Counted from the stretch's first letter, positions 15,004 through 24,337 are shown. The stretch is DNA of 64,000 bases from Pseudoclavibacter helvolus (GCF_014191305.1 NZ_JACHWJ010000003.1:465390-529389); one strand, 5' to 3'. The notes: generated by a model from the sequence alone, not told the origin. Numbers and translations are program-made.

Positions 15004-16623
15004 GTGACTCAGCAGATCGGTGTACGGGAGTCGGGAGCGGGCAGCGAAGTTGCGCCCGGACCGGCCGGCCTGCGGCGTGCATCCAAGCTGCGGCAGTCGC
15101 TCCTGCGGCTCGGGTCTGGCGCGCTCACGAAGACCTACGACCTGTACCACCTGCATCCGGCCGTCTGGCGCTGGACCGCCCGCCACTACGTGCCCGCGAT
15201 GGGCGACTTCGCGAAGTTCAACGCGTGGATGATCTGCCAGCGCGCGAATCTCGACGTGCCCGCCTACCAGCGCTGGCTGCACGAGAACGACTTCCGATTC
15301 CGCTGGTGGCAGCTCTCGAGCTACCCGGAGACGAGCAAGGACGACTACGTCAAGCGCTACACGGAGGACGAGCGCTGCTGGGGCGGCGAGATCGACACCG
15401 TGGGCACGGTCGTCGACGAGTCGAGCGGCTCGAGCGGTTCGCCCTTCAACTGGATCCGCGGGCGACACGAGCTGAAGACCATCCACAACAACGTGGCCGG
15501 CTACATCACCTTGCTGTTTGGCACGAAGAAGCTGTTCGGCATCAATGCCTTCTCGATGGGGGCGTGGGCGACCGGCACCAACACCGGGCACGCGCTCTCG
15601 AAGATCTCGATGGTCAAGAACACGGGACCAGACATCGACAAGATCGTCGACACGATCCGCCACTTCGGGCCCAAGTACCAGTACCTCGTGAGCGCCTACC
15701 CGCCGTTCCTGAAGCACCTGCGCGACAGGCTCGACGGGGAGGAGTGGTTCGACTGGTCGCAGCACCGCCTCAACGGGTTTGTGGGTGGGGAGGCCATGAC
15801 GGAAGGGCTGCGCGACTACCTCGAGGAGCGCTTCGGCCGCGTGTACTCCGGATACGGGGCCTCCGACCTCACGATCGGCATGGCAGGCGAGTCGGACGCC
15901 TGCGTGTGGCTGCGCCGAGCGATGTTCGCCGACGAGCCGCTGAGGAGGGCGCTCCTCGGTGACGACGAGTCGCGCATCCCCATGGTCTTCCAGTACAACC
16001 CGCTCGAGACGTACCTCGAGACGAACGCGAACAACGAGCTCGTCGTGACGCTCAACTCGTCTGCCGTGCTCAGCCCGAAGCTTCGCTACAACATCGGCGA
16101 CGAGGCGAAGATCCTCTCTTTCCCCGAGGTGCGAGAGAAGATCGCCGAACTCGACCCGGCGCTGTCGAGGGCGTTCCACCGGGCATTCGCGGTGCAGCGG
16201 ATGAAGCTGCCCTTACTCCTGCTCTTCGGCAGGAAGGACTCGACGATCTCCTACATGGGCGCCAATCTGTACCCGATCGACATCGAGAACGGCCTCTACC
16301 GCGACAACCCGCACGCGGGCGACATCGAGTCGTTCAAGCTCGGCCTGCTCGAGCTCGAGGGTCACGAGCAGCGCCCCATCGTGCACCTCCAGCTGCGCGA
16401 CGGCGTGGCGCTCGCGGATGAGGAGATCGCGAAGCTCAGCGAGACGACGAGGGCCGGCATCGTCGAGCACCTCGCCTCCGTGTCGCGCGACTTCGCCCAG
16501 TCGCTCGACGAGGACCCGTCGACGGGCGACCTCCGAATCGAGGTGCATCCGTTCGGCACGGGGCCCTTCACGGGTGGCAATGCGAAGATCAAGAACGTCT
16601 ACGTCGTCAAGAACGCCGAGTAA
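15004..16623 (+). CDS. PaaK/CapK-like adenylate-forming enzyme
   Basis: This 539-residue protein is related to phenylacetate-CoA ligase and CapK-type enzymes. The glycine/serine P-loop is TVVDESSGSSGSPFNW; later core features are GGEAMTEGLRDYLEERFG, YSGYGASDL and LRYNIGDEAKI. The family activates carboxylic acids as acyl-adenylates, then passes them to CoA or another acceptor. The substrate is unknown. GTG 15004 follows a GGGGGAG ribosome site; the open frame extends 35 codons further upstream without support. First gene of a tight three-gene operon; 3 bases separate it from the next gene. Confidence 0.82.
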   Translation: MTQQIGVRESGAGSEVAPGPAGLRRASKLRQSLLRLGSGALTKTYDLYHLHPAVWRWTARHYVPAMGDFAKFNAWMICQRANLDVPAYQRWLHENDFRFRWWQLSSYPETSKDDYVKRYTEDERCWGGEIDTVGTVVDESSGSSGSPFNWIRGRHELKTIHNNVAGYITLLFGTKKLFGINAFSMGAWATGTNTGHALSKISMVKNTGPDIDKIVDTIRHFGPKYQYLVSAYPPFLKHLRDRLDGEEWFDWSQHRLNGFVGGEAMTEGLRDYLEERFGRVYSGYGASDLTIGMAGESDACVWLRRAMFADEPLRRALLGDDESRIPMVFQYNPLETYLETNANNELVVTLNSSAVLSPKLRYNIGDEAKILSFPEVREKIAELDPALSRAFHRAFAVQRMKLPLLLLFGRKDSTISYMGANLYPIDIENGLYRDNPHAGDIESFKLGLLELEGHEQRPIVHLQLRDGVALADEEIAKLSETTRAGIVEHLASVSRDFAQSLDEDPSTGDLRIEVHPFGTGPFTGGNAKIKNVYVVKNAE

Positions 16624-16626
16624 GCC

Positions 16627-18642
16627 GTGTTCACCACCGACTTCTCGAAGGCTCCAGTTCAGGGCAGGGCCGAGGCGCTGGTCATCGTCGAAGGGCGCGG
16701 CGCCGACCGTGAAGGCGTGATCTGGCGGCAGCGCTTCACGGATCGCCGGGTCTCCGGCGAACTCCTGCTGTTCGAGAGCGTCGAGCGAGCGCGTGAGGTC
16801 GCAGCCGGGCACGATGGGCGCACGAAGCTACTGCTCGCCGAGACCCGCGGCTACTCGAACGGCATCTGGCGAGCCGACCCCGAGCCTCCACCAGGCGAGA
16901 TGGCGCATAACCCGCACTTCGCGTCCGTCTCCAAGGAACGCGCGGAAGGGCGCATGCCACCGCGCGTCGACGAGCCGACGCGCAAGCCGAGAAAGCTCAC
17001 TACCCCGGTCCCGCCGCCGTCCCACACCATCTTCGACACTGCATCGATGTTCGTCGGTGCAACCCGGTACACGTCCCCGCTCGCCTGGGCCGTGACGGGC
17101 CGCGTCTGGGGGCAGATGACCGGCAAGATGCGGAGGATGCCCGACTACTGCTGGCACGGCATCTACTGGGAGGCGCCGTGGACCCTCGGCACCCTCGCGA
17201 ACTTCTCCACGCGCGACGCGCTCCTGCGCTTCGCCAGAATGCCCGAGCACAGGCACCTCATGCAGTGGATCGTGAAGGACACGAGGAACGCCAACGCCGG
17301 GTTCATTCGCCTCTTCGCGAGCGAGGAGGAGCTGGCGGCCGTCGAAGGCACCGTGGGGCACGAGGGGGACGGTCGTCTCACGGATGCGGATGCGCGTGGC
17401 CCGGCCGCAGCGGCGCCCGGCTCGATGCTGACCCCCGACGCGCTCTCTGGGCGTGCTGGGACGAAGTCAAAGTCGCGCGGGATCGAGGTGCGTCGCGTCA
17501 GCTCGGAGCTCGAGTTCCTCGAGTTCGTCGAGCTGCCGGGGCGCGTCTCGGACCCGAGCCGCGAGGTGCCAGTGCTCGAGTCGACTCTCCGCTCGTGGTG
17601 GAAGGACAAGCACGCGCACGAGTCCCCGGTCGAGCTGCTGCTCGCGTACCGCGAGGGCACACCCGTCGCCCGAGCTGTCACGCACACGAGCGCTGCGCTC
17701 GACGCAGAGCTCTCATCGAGCCTCCAGCTGTTCGGGGCCGTCGCGGCGGCCGACGCGGAGGCCCTCGGCGCGATCATCGGCGCCGTCGAAACACGTGCCG
17801 CGAACGCCGGTCGGAGCGAGCTCCTCGGCCCCGTCACGCTGCTCCCGAACCAGGTGGGCGGGGTCATCACGAGTGGCTTCGGCGAGCGAGGCTTCGTCGA
17901 GGGCGCTTGGAACCCGGACTGGGTGCCCGGCGCCTACGAGGGGCTCGGCTTCACAACCTGGAACGAATCGGCGACCTGGATCGCTCGCCTCGAGCAGGGG
18001 CGCCTCGGGCAGATCGAGAGTGACGCCTTCACAGCGCCGACCGACGCCGAGCTCGAGGCCGCCGGCATCGTCATCGAGCGCGCATCGCGCCTGCGATTCC
18101 CGCGCGACGTCGCCCGCCAGCGCGAGCTTGTCAACGCCGCCTTCGCCGAGCTGCCCTACTACACGCAGATCTCGCGAGCGCAGATGCGAGAAGCCACAAG
18201 CGGACTCATCGCGATCATCGACCCCAACATCTGGGTGTCTGCGCTCGATGCGAAGACCCGCAAGCCGCTCGGCTTTCTGCTCTGCGTCCCCGACGTGACC
18301 CGCATCGTCCAGCGCTCGTCCGGCCGAATCGGGCTGCGGCAGCTGCTCGAGATCTGGCGGCAGCGTAAGGAACCGAGGGAAGCAGTGCTCACCATCCAGG
18401 GCACGACTCCCGAGGGCCGCGGCCGCGGCATCAGCACGCTACTCGGGCGCACGGTGGGGGAGGCGCTCATCGAGGGCGGCTACACGGCGCTGCGCTCGAC
18501 CTACATCGGCCGCGACAACCCCGCCTCCGCGCGACAGCTCGGCCGCATGGGCGGGAAGGCGCTGCACGAGACGGTCTTCTACAGGAGGCCCGTGCGAGCG
18601 TGCGCCGATGGGAACGCAACACACGAGGGGGAGCAGCCATGA
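16627..18642 (+). CDS. Large GNAT-like acyltransferase with N-terminal extra domain
   Basis: This 671-residue protein starts at GTG 16627, three bases after the previous stop. The N-terminal third (to about 240) has a stretch with WHGIYWEAPWTLGTLANF and HRHLMQWIVKDTRNANAGFI that looks like a dimeric alpha/beta-barrel (DUF3291-like) domain. A linker leads to a C-terminal half resembling large GNAT N-acetyltransferase-like proteins: LLAYREGTPVARAV, ELLGPVTLLPNQVGG, and a second lobe ending TTPEGRGRGISTLLGRTVGE. It probably joins an acyl group made by the upstream enzyme to an amine (inference). It overlaps the next gene by ATGA. Confidence 0.65.
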   Translation: MFTTDFSKAPVQGRAEALVIVEGRGADREGVIWRQRFTDRRVSGELLLFESVERAREVAAGHDGRTKLLLAETRGYSNGIWRADPEPPPGEMAHNPHFASVSKERAEGRMPPRVDEPTRKPRKLTTPVPPPSHTIFDTASMFVGATRYTSPLAWAVTGRVWGQMTGKMRRMPDYCWHGIYWEAPWTLGTLANFSTRDALLRFARMPEHRHLMQWIVKDTRNANAGFIRLFASEEELAAVEGTVGHEGDGRLTDADARGPAAAAPGSMLTPDALSGRAGTKSKSRGIEVRRVSSELEFLEFVELPGRVSDPSREVPVLESTLRSWWKDKHAHESPVELLLAYREGTPVARAVTHTSAALDAELSSSLQLFGAVAAADAEALGAIIGAVETRAANAGRSELLGPVTLLPNQVGGVITSGFGERGFVEGAWNPDWVPGAYEGLGFTTWNESATWIARLEQGRLGQIESDAFTAPTDAELEAAGIVIERASRLRFPRDVARQRELVNAAFAELPYYTQISRAQMREATSGLIAIIDPNIWVSALDAKTRKPLGFLLCVPDVTRIVQRSSGRIGLRQLLEIWRQRKEPREAVLTIQGTTPEGRGRGISTLLGRTVGEALIEGGYTALRSTYIGRDNPASARQLGRMGGKALHETVFYRRPVRACADGNATHEGEQP

Positions 18643-19766
18643 CGAGCATCCACACGCTGAACCAGATCATCGCCGACGCGGCGTCGGCGCCTTCAGCCCA
18701 CAACACGCAGCCGTGGTCGCCGCGCATGATCGGTGATGGCGCCGCGGTCGAGCTTCGAGTGTCGCGGAAGCGGACGCTTCCCGCCTCTGACCCGACGGGG
18801 CGAGACACGCTGCTCGGGCTGGGTGCCTGGCTCGAGGCGTTCAGCGTGAGCGCTGCGGCGCACGACATCGCCTTCGAGGTCGAGCTGCTGCCCGCGCTGG
18901 CAGACCCCGAGGCCATCGTGCACGCGCGGAGCGACGAGCCGGTGATGCGCATCCAGCTGTGCGACTCGGCCGGGGCGGCGGAAATCGAGGGGGAATCGGC
19001 CTCCGCATCGCAGTCCGATCCCGATTCCAGCAGGCGGATGCTCGCGGCCCGCAAGACGGTGCGCGGTGGCCTCGAACCGGCGAAAGGTCTGGTGCTCGAA
19101 CTCGCGGGCACGCTTCCCGAGTGGCTGCGCCTCGTGCCCGTCGACGCCGACGACCTGCGTCACTTCTCGTCGCTCGGCACGGCCGACACCCTGCGGGAGC
19201 CGGCCGTCGCGCGCGAGCTGGCCCACTGGCTGCGGCTGCACCCCGCGCATCCGCGCTACGACGTCGACGGGCTCAACAACCGCGTGCTCGGCGTGCCGAC
19301 GGTCGCGTCGCGCCTCGTCGCGCCCTTCACGCGGAATCGGCGCCTCCGCGAGGCGGCCGTGCGCGTGGTGACTCCAGTCGGAGAGCTGTGGCGGAGGGTG
19401 CTGCTCGAGGTGCCGGTCTCGGCAGCGGGAGAGGACGCGCCCGCCGCGGCGACCGCGTTTGCGCTGGTCGCCGACACCAAGCTGCTCGAGCTCGGCTCGG
19501 GCGCCGATGCGACCCGCATCCTCGATTCCCCGCTTGGGCTCCCGCCGGAGCGGGTGCTCGAAGCTGGCCGAGCGCTCATGCGGCTGTGGCTTCTTGCGAC
19601 CGCCCGAGGTGCGGCGTTCTCGCCCGCCTCCGAAGTCATCGACTCGTCGCTCGCGCAGGGCGAGCTGCACTACAGGCTCGGCCTCTCTCGCCGCGACGTG
19701 CCGCTGTTCGTCACCCGTGTCGGCGTGTCCAAGGACCCGAACCCGCCGCGCGCGCCGCGGCGCTGA
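18639..19766 (+). CDS. Acg-type nitroreductase family protein
   Basis: This 375-residue protein opens with the family hallmark AASAPSAHNTQPWSPRM. Later features are the double-lobed nitroreductase layout and conserved ends near SPLGLPPERVLEAGRALMRLW. Acg-type proteins (for example the Rv3131 group) resemble fused nitroreductase halves, and some bind FMN without reducing nitro groups. Its start overlaps the stop of the acyltransferase gene (ATGA), so the two are translationally coupled. In this operon it may act as a flavin oxidase or dehydrogenase tailoring an acylated product (inference). Confidence 0.82.
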   Translation: MTSIHTLNQIIADAASAPSAHNTQPWSPRMIGDGAAVELRVSRKRTLPASDPTGRDTLLGLGAWLEAFSVSAAAHDIAFEVELLPALADPEAIVHARSDEPVMRIQLCDSAGAAEIEGESASASQSDPDSSRRMLAARKTVRGGLEPAKGLVLELAGTLPEWLRLVPVDADDLRHFSSLGTADTLREPAVARELAHWLRLHPAHPRYDVDGLNNRVLGVPTVASRLVAPFTRNRRLREAAVRVVTPVGELWRRVLLEVPVSAAGEDAPAAATAFALVADTKLLELGSGADATRILDSPLGLPPERVLEAGRALMRLWLLATARGAAFSPASEVIDSSLAQGELHYRLGLSRRDVPLFVTRVGVSKDPNPPRAPRR

Positions 19767-19797
19767 GCCGCGGCCCACGCAACAAAAGCGCATCTCC

Positions 19798-20694
19798 TCA
19801 GGCGAGCCGCCGCATCCACTCGCTGACGAGGTCGATGCCTCGCGTGAACGAAGGGTCGTTGGGCCGATTCAGGAAGGCGTGCGAGCTGCCCGGGAGCACT
19901 CGGTACTCGGTCTCGACGCCAGCCTCGGCCAGCTCCCGCGCGAAACGGGAACCGGATGCGCGCATCGCGTCGCGGTCCGCATCCACCACCAGCGAGGGCG
20001 GGAAGCCGGCCAGGTCGTGCCCGCCAGGGAACGCGTCCGGGCGCGAGAGCACTTCCTCGCTGCCCGCGTAGTTGAGGTTCATCTGTCCGATGAGCCACGG
20101 GGTGTGGACATACCGGCGCCGACCCTTGACGCGGCTCAGCAGCTCGGGGGAGCGCTCGGGCAGCTCCGCGTGGAACGTGCCGTAGGCGAGGAAGAGCCCG
20201 CGCAGGGGAGACGCCCCGTCGCGCTCGAGTCGGTACGCCGCGGCAGCCGCGAGGCATGCGCCGGCGCTCGCGCCGCCGAGCACCACACCATCGGGTGATC
20301 GCGCGCTGACGGCTGCGACGACCGCCAGCACATCGTCGAGAGGCACCGGGAAACGGATATCGGGGCGACGCTCACGGCCCGCGCGACTCAACCCTTGGGG
20401 GCCCTCCTCGAGCTGCGCTCGCTCCCGGCCGCCGAGCGTCACCAAGCGGTAGCCGACCGTCGTCACCTCGAACCCGGCGCGGGCCAAGGCGAGCGCCACT
20501 TCGTGAGTCTCCGGCTGGTCGAGCCCGCCAGAGTAGAAGCCGCCGCCGTGCAGCCAGACGAAGGGCAAGGCAGTTGAGCGCGAGATGCCGGGAGCAGGGG
20601 AGTAAGTCCGAACCGGAATCGGGCCGTGCGGGCCGGCGACGACCGAGCTCGTCGCATCCACCCCGTGCGGTGTGGCCAGTGAGCGCTTCAGCAT
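19798..20694 (-). CDS. Alpha/beta hydrolase (hormone-sensitive-lipase family esterase)
   Basis: This 298-residue hydrolase has the oxyanion motif WLHGGGFYSGG, nucleophile elbow GGASAGACL, an acid in SLVVDADRDAMRASG and catalytic His in GSSHAFLN. These define the HSL/acetyl-esterase family, which acts on short-chain esters. I chose ATG 20694 because TATCGT lies six bases upstream, the pattern seen at other leaderless genes here; GTG 20715 would add seven residues. Convergent with the nitroreductase gene, divergent from the membrane protein at 20732. Confidence 0.88.
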   Translation of the reverse strand: MLKRSLATPHGVDATSSVVAGPHGPIPVRTYSPAPGISRSTALPFVWLHGGGFYSGGLDQPETHEVALALARAGFEVTTVGYRLVTLGGRERAQLEEGPQGLSRAGRERRPDIRFPVPLDDVLAVVAAVSARSPDGVVLGGASAGACLAAAAAYRLERDGASPLRGLFLAYGTFHAELPERSPELLSRVKGRRRYVHTPWLIGQMNLNYAGSEEVLSRPDAFPGGHDLAGFPPSLVVDADRDAMRASGSRFARELAEAGVETEYRVLPGSSHAFLNRPNDPSFTRGIDLVSEWMRRLA

Positions 20695-20731
20695 CAGCTC
20701 ACGATACGGGCCCACGCTCTAGGCTCTGTGA

Positions 20732-21391
20732 ATGCACGAGCTACGCCTCACCCCGGAAGCCCAGCGCCGCGCGATCGCCCTCAACATGAGACAGTCCTGG
20801 ATCAGCCTGGCCATGCTCGCGCCCATCTTCCTGGCGCTCATCGTGATCTTCTCGCTGCAGGACTTCTGGCTCGGCTTTGGGTACGGCGCCCTGATCGTCG
20901 TGCTCATCGGAGGGTCCGTGCCCCTCTCGCTCTGGCTCGCCCGCACGTCGATGCGAGACACGTACATCCGGTTCGGTGACGGCTGGATCGAGCACAAGTG
21001 GATGTTCCGCACGCGCCGGTTCGCGGCGGCCGAGGCGACCAGCGTCGTCACGGTCGACCAGATGTCGTTCGGCGGCTTCGCAGGAGCGCCGACGCACCAC
21101 CTCATCGTGACCGGCCGCGACCGCCGTCTGCTCATCCTCGTCGGGCAGATGTGGACCACGCAGCAGCTCACCGCGATCATGCAGGACCTCGCGAGCCGCG
21201 GCGTGCCGTGGTTCTCAGTGCCCGAACCCGTCTCGCCTCCCCAGCTGCGAGCGAGGGACCCGCGCCTCGTGCCCTGGTGGCAGGCGCATCCCATCGCACT
21301 CGGGCTGCTGATCGCCGGCGGCGTCATCGCCTTCATGACGATCGCGGTCATCGTCGTGGCGTTTGTGGTCTTCAGCGCGACCACGAGCTGA
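20732..21391 (+). CDS. Membrane protein with PH-like domain, unknown function
   Basis: This 219-residue protein has two adjacent membrane helices near the start (SWISLAMLAPIFLALIVIF and the next), a soluble middle of about 100 residues, and a third helix at the C-terminus. The middle (TYIRFGDGWIEHKWMFRTRR...LIVTGRDRRLLIL) looks like the small beta-rich PH-type domain found in actinobacterial membrane proteins. TAGGCT lies six bases before ATG 20732. No function can be assigned. Confidence 0.65.
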   Translation: MHELRLTPEAQRRAIALNMRQSWISLAMLAPIFLALIVIFSLQDFWLGFGYGALIVVLIGGSVPLSLWLARTSMRDTYIRFGDGWIEHKWMFRTRRFAAAEATSVVTVDQMSFGGFAGAPTHHLIVTGRDRRLLILVGQMWTTQQLTAIMQDLASRGVPWFSVPEPVSPPQLRARDPRLVPWWQAHPIALGLLIAGGVIAFMTIAVIVVAFVVFSATTS

Positions 21392-21471
21392 GCGAATCGC
21401 GCGGCAGGCGCTGACCACGCCGCTGGGCGACGCCTGGGCGTCGGACTCACCCGGCGTTCTACGCTGAGCAC

Positions 21472-22521
21472 GTGCGCTCCCTCACTCGTCTCACCGGCCT
21501 CGACCGGATTCAGGCGACCAAGCGCGTGCCGGCCCTGCAGGTCGCGAAGACCGCCATCGCCGCGGTCGGTGCGTGGCTGCTCGCCGGCTGGCTGATCCCC
21601 GGCCCGCTGCCCGTCTTCGCCGCCGTGGCCGCACTGCTCGTCGTGCAGCCGAGCGTCAACCAGTCGTTCGCCAAAGCGCTCGAGCGAAGCGCCGGAGTTG
21701 TCATCGGCGTCGCCGTCGCGAGCGCGATCTCGCTTGTCCTCGGTCCGCAGTCATGGGTGATCCTCCTCGCGATCGTCGTCGCCATGATCGTCGCGTGGCT
21801 ACTGCGCATGACCTCCACCACCAGCAACCAGGTCGCGATCAGCGCCATGCTCGTGCTCGCGCTCGGCGCATCCACCCCCGAATATGCGCTCGACCGCATC
21901 CTCGAAACCCTGATCGGCGCCGCGTTCGGGCTGCTCATCAACGCGATCATCCTGCCGCCAGTGCTCGTCGCCCCGGCGCAACGCGACACCGCCATGCTCG
22001 GCAACGAGATTGCCGCGTCGCTCGAGCGCCTCGCCGACGCCATCGAGCGGCCGCAGACGCCCGAGAGTCTCACCGAGATGCTCCTCAAGGCGCGCCTCGT
22101 GCGGCCGATGGCGGGCGCCGCCGAGAACTCCATCGCAGAAGGCCTCGAGTCGCTCGCCTTCAACCCACGCAAGTCCAGGCACCACGAGGAACTCGTCGAG
22201 TGCCGCGAGCTTCTTGACCGCTTCCGCCCCATCGTCACGCAGCTCACCGGCATGACCCGCGCCGTCGCCGAACATTGGGAGCCGACGCTCGCCGACGAGC
22301 CACAGGCCATCGCGATCGCCGAGCAGCTGCGGCGGGCCGCGCACGACACTCGCATACTCATCCCGAGCGAACCCGGGGAGCCGCAGGCGTTCATCCTGGA
22401 ACCGCCAGCACTCACCGCACCGCTTGTCGTCTCCGCGCCGAAGGGTGGCAGTTGGGTGCTCATCGGCTCGCTCATCGAAGACCTCCGCCGCATCCACGAG
22501 GGTCTCACCGCCGAGGCGTGA
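21472..22521 (+). CDS. FUSC-family membrane protein (aromatic acid exporter-like)
   Basis: This 349-residue protein begins with about six membrane helices (VAKTAIAAVGAWLLAGWLI, FAAVAALLVVQPSVNQSF, and so on), followed by a cytoplasmic helical domain of about 180 residues. VVQPSVNQSFAKALERSAGV is the usual FUSC/ArAE_1 signature region. Members are thought to export aromatic acids or related metabolites. GTG 21472 is preceded by TACGCT with a six-base gap (probable leaderless message). A repeat-rich region of about 750 bases follows. Confidence 0.85.
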   Translation: MRSLTRLTGLDRIQATKRVPALQVAKTAIAAVGAWLLAGWLIPGPLPVFAAVAALLVVQPSVNQSFAKALERSAGVVIGVAVASAISLVLGPQSWVILLAIVVAMIVAWLLRMTSTTSNQVAISAMLVLALGASTPEYALDRILETLIGAAFGLLINAIILPPVLVAPAQRDTAMLGNEIAASLERLADAIERPQTPESLTEMLLKARLVRPMAGAAENSIAEGLESLAFNPRKSRHHEELVECRELLDRFRPIVTQLTGMTRAVAEHWEPTLADEPQAIAIAEQLRRAAHDTRILIPSEPGEPQAFILEPPALTAPLVVSAPKGGSWVLIGSLIEDLRRIHEGLTAEA

Positions 22522-22637
22522 GGTCGCGCGCACTGCTCGAGCCCCGCTCGCCGCGCTTGGGCCTGCTTGGCCCGACTTGATCGCGGCCCGCTCGCCCGGC
22601 CCGGCCCTGCTTGCTCGCGCGCTCGCTCGATCTCGCC

Positions 22638-22762
22638 GTCCAGCCCCGGAGTCCGTAATCCAACTCCCTGGATCCGCTGTCCAGCCCCGGAGATTCGCTG
22701 TCCAGCCCCCCGGATCCGCTGTCCAGCCCCCGGGATCCGCTGTCCAACTTCCGGGATGAATG
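22638..22762. repeat. Tandem array of six about 21-bp units
   Basis: Units of the form GTCCAGCCCCCGGATCCGCT start at about 22638, 22659, 22679, 22700, 22721 and 22742. Early units are the most diverged. The last unit (GTCCAACTTCCGGGATGAAT) is the left arm of the hairpin repeat at 22742-22818, so the array seems to have grown by duplication of repeat-arm sequence. The whole gap 22522-23275 holds this array, three hairpin repeats and a GC-rich tandem tract, and no gene. Confidence 0.85.
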
Positions 22763-22818
22763 AGCCCGCGATGCGCCGTTCGGCCCCTCGGGCACGTCTC
22801 CTGTCCCGCAAGTTGGCC
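22742..22818 (+). repeat. Hairpin repeat, S type, copy 1
   Basis: Left arm GTCCAACTTCCGGGA (22742-22756) pairs with TCCCGCAAGTTGGCC (22804-22818), leaving two mismatches. The first 39 bases from 22739 are identical to the copy starting at 22933. Confidence 0.85.
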
Positions 22819-22834
22819 GCAGCCGGGCGCGGCC

Positions 22835-22912
22835 TGTCCAATATCAGTGCAGAAACGGCCCCAGATGCGCAAAAACAGCCTCCAGAGCCCGTTTTTGCAC
22901 TGATGTTGGTTA
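22835..22912 (+). repeat. Hairpin repeat, B type, copy 1
   Basis: Left arm TGTCCAATATCAGTGCAGAAA (split here from ACGG) pairs with CCCGTTTTTGCACTGATGTTGG. The two non-Watson-Crick pairs (T over G, G over T) are wobble pairs only if the + strand is transcribed. Confidence 0.85.
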
Positions 22913-22935
22913 CGCGACGCCGGGCCCCGCCCGCT

Positions 22936-23013
22936 GTCCAACTTCCGGGATGAATGAGCCCGCGATGCGCCCCAGAAGCCTCGGGCGAGTCTCTCGTCAC
23001 GCAAGTTGGTCAC
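22936..23013 (+). repeat. Hairpin repeat, S type, copy 2
   Basis: Left arm GTCCAACTTCCGGGA (22936-22950) faces CGTCACGCAAGTTGGTCAC (22995-23013). Same orientation as the other S copies. Confidence 0.85.
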
Positions 23014-23017
23014 GCGC

Positions 23018-23110
23018 CGCGCACCACCCGCCGCGCCGCCCACCACCCGCCGCGCTCCACGCCGCCCGCTGCGCTCCACGCCGCCCGCTGCGCTCCGCGC
23101 CGCGCCTCGA
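23018..23110. repeat. GC-rich tandem tract
   Basis: A string of near-repeats about 18-19 bases long (GCTCCACGCCGCCCGCTGC and variants such as CCACCCGCCGCGC) follows the third hairpin repeat. No coding signal is seen. Confidence 0.6.
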
Positions 23111-23275
23111 ACGCCTCGCCGCGGCGCCCCTGGCAGGCAACGCCAGTACCTGGCACGACTGCCCCTCCCGGGCGCACGCTGGTAGCGATCCAATGAAGGA
23201 ACGGCGGTGGCCGGTGCTCTCGATGAGGGCGGACCTGCTCGCCGCCGTTTCCCGGAAGCGCAACGAGAGGCACCC

Positions 23276-24337
23276 ATGAAGGCAACGTTCATGTACGCAG
23301 CAGGCGACGTCCGAGTCGAGACCGTCGCAGACCCGGCCATCCAGCAGCCGAACGACGCGATCGTCCGCGTGACGCAGGCCTGCATCTGCGGCTCGGACCT
23401 GCATCCGTATCACTCGATGCAGGCCAGCGAGCACGGGTCCCCGATGGGCCACGAGCTCATCGGCATCGTCGAGGAGATCGGCACCTCCGTCTCGACTCTC
23501 AAGGTCGGCGACTTCGTCATCGCGCCGTTCGCGTTCCAGGACAACACCTGCGTGTTCTGCCGCGAGGGAATGCAGACCTCCTGCATCCACGGCGGCTTCT
23601 ACGGCAGCCCCGAGGTCGGTGGTCTGCAGGCCGAGCTCGCACGCATCCCGCAGGCCGATGGCAGCCTCGTGGTTGTGCCCGGCGTCGACGCGGACGCACT
23701 CGCCCGCGGGGAGAGCGCAGACCTCGCGGCGAGCCTCCTCACGCTTTCAGACGTGTACCTCACCGGCTACCACGCAGCCCACATGGGCCGCGTCGAGGCC
23801 GGCAAGACCGTCACCGTGATCGGCGACGGCGCAGTCGGACTCTCGGCGGTGCTCGCCGCCAAGCAGCTCGGCGCCGAGCGCGTCATCCTCATGGGCCGCC
23901 ACACTTCGCGCACCGACCTCGGCGTCCGCTTCGGCGCCACGGACGTCGTCGCCGAGCGAGGCGAAGAGGGCATCTCGAAGGTCATGGACCTCACGAACGG
24001 CGAAGGCAGCCACGTCGTCCTCGAAGCCGTCGGGCACATGCCCGCCTACGAGCAGGCGTACGGCATCGTGCGCCCCGGCGGCGTCATCTCGCGCGTCGGT
24101 GTGCCCCAGTACGAGGTAGCTCCCATCGGGTTCGGCTCTCTCTTCGGCAAGAACGTCACCCTCACGGGCGGCCCGGCCCCAGTGCGCGCCTACCTTGAGC
24201 CCGCGATCCAGCAGGTCCTGAACGGCGAGATCAACCCTGGCCTCGTCTTCGACCGCACGATCGGCATCGACGAGGTGCCAGCCGGCTACGCCGCGATGGA
24301 TGCACGCGAAGCCCTCAAGGTGCTCGTCCAGATGTAG
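23276..24337 (+). CDS. Zinc-dependent alcohol dehydrogenase family protein
   Basis: This 353-residue medium-chain dehydrogenase has catalytic-zinc ligands in ACICGSDLHPY and MGHELIG and a Rossmann motif VIGDGAVGLSAVLAAKQLG. The structural-zinc loop is reduced: only NTCVFCREGMQTSC-like Cys remain (three instead of four), so that zinc may be lost or bound differently. The cofactor is probably NAD(H). ATG 23276 follows GAGAGG. It is the last intact gene before a broken MFS gene and may have been co-transcribed with it. Confidence 0.88.
   Translation: MKATFMYAAGDVRVETVADPAIQQPNDAIVRVTQACICGSDLHPYHSMQASEHGSPMGHELIGIVEEIGTSVSTLKVGDFVIAPFAFQDNTCVFCREGMQTSCIHGGFYGSPEVGGLQAELARIPQADGSLVVVPGVDADALARGESADLAASLLTLSDVYLTGYHAAHMGRVEAGKTVTVIGDGAVGLSAVLAAKQLGAERVILMGRHTSRTDLGVRFGATDVVAERGEEGISKVMDLTNGEGSHVVLEAVGHMPAYEQAYGIVRPGGVISRVGVPQYEVAPIGFGSLFGKNVTLTGGPAPVRAYLEPAIQQVLNGEINPGLVFDRTIGIDEVPAGYAAMDAREALKVLVQM

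Noticed and set aside
22638..23013. CRISPR array
   Set aside because: Units are contiguous or form inverted repeats; there are no unique spacers of constant length and no cas genes.
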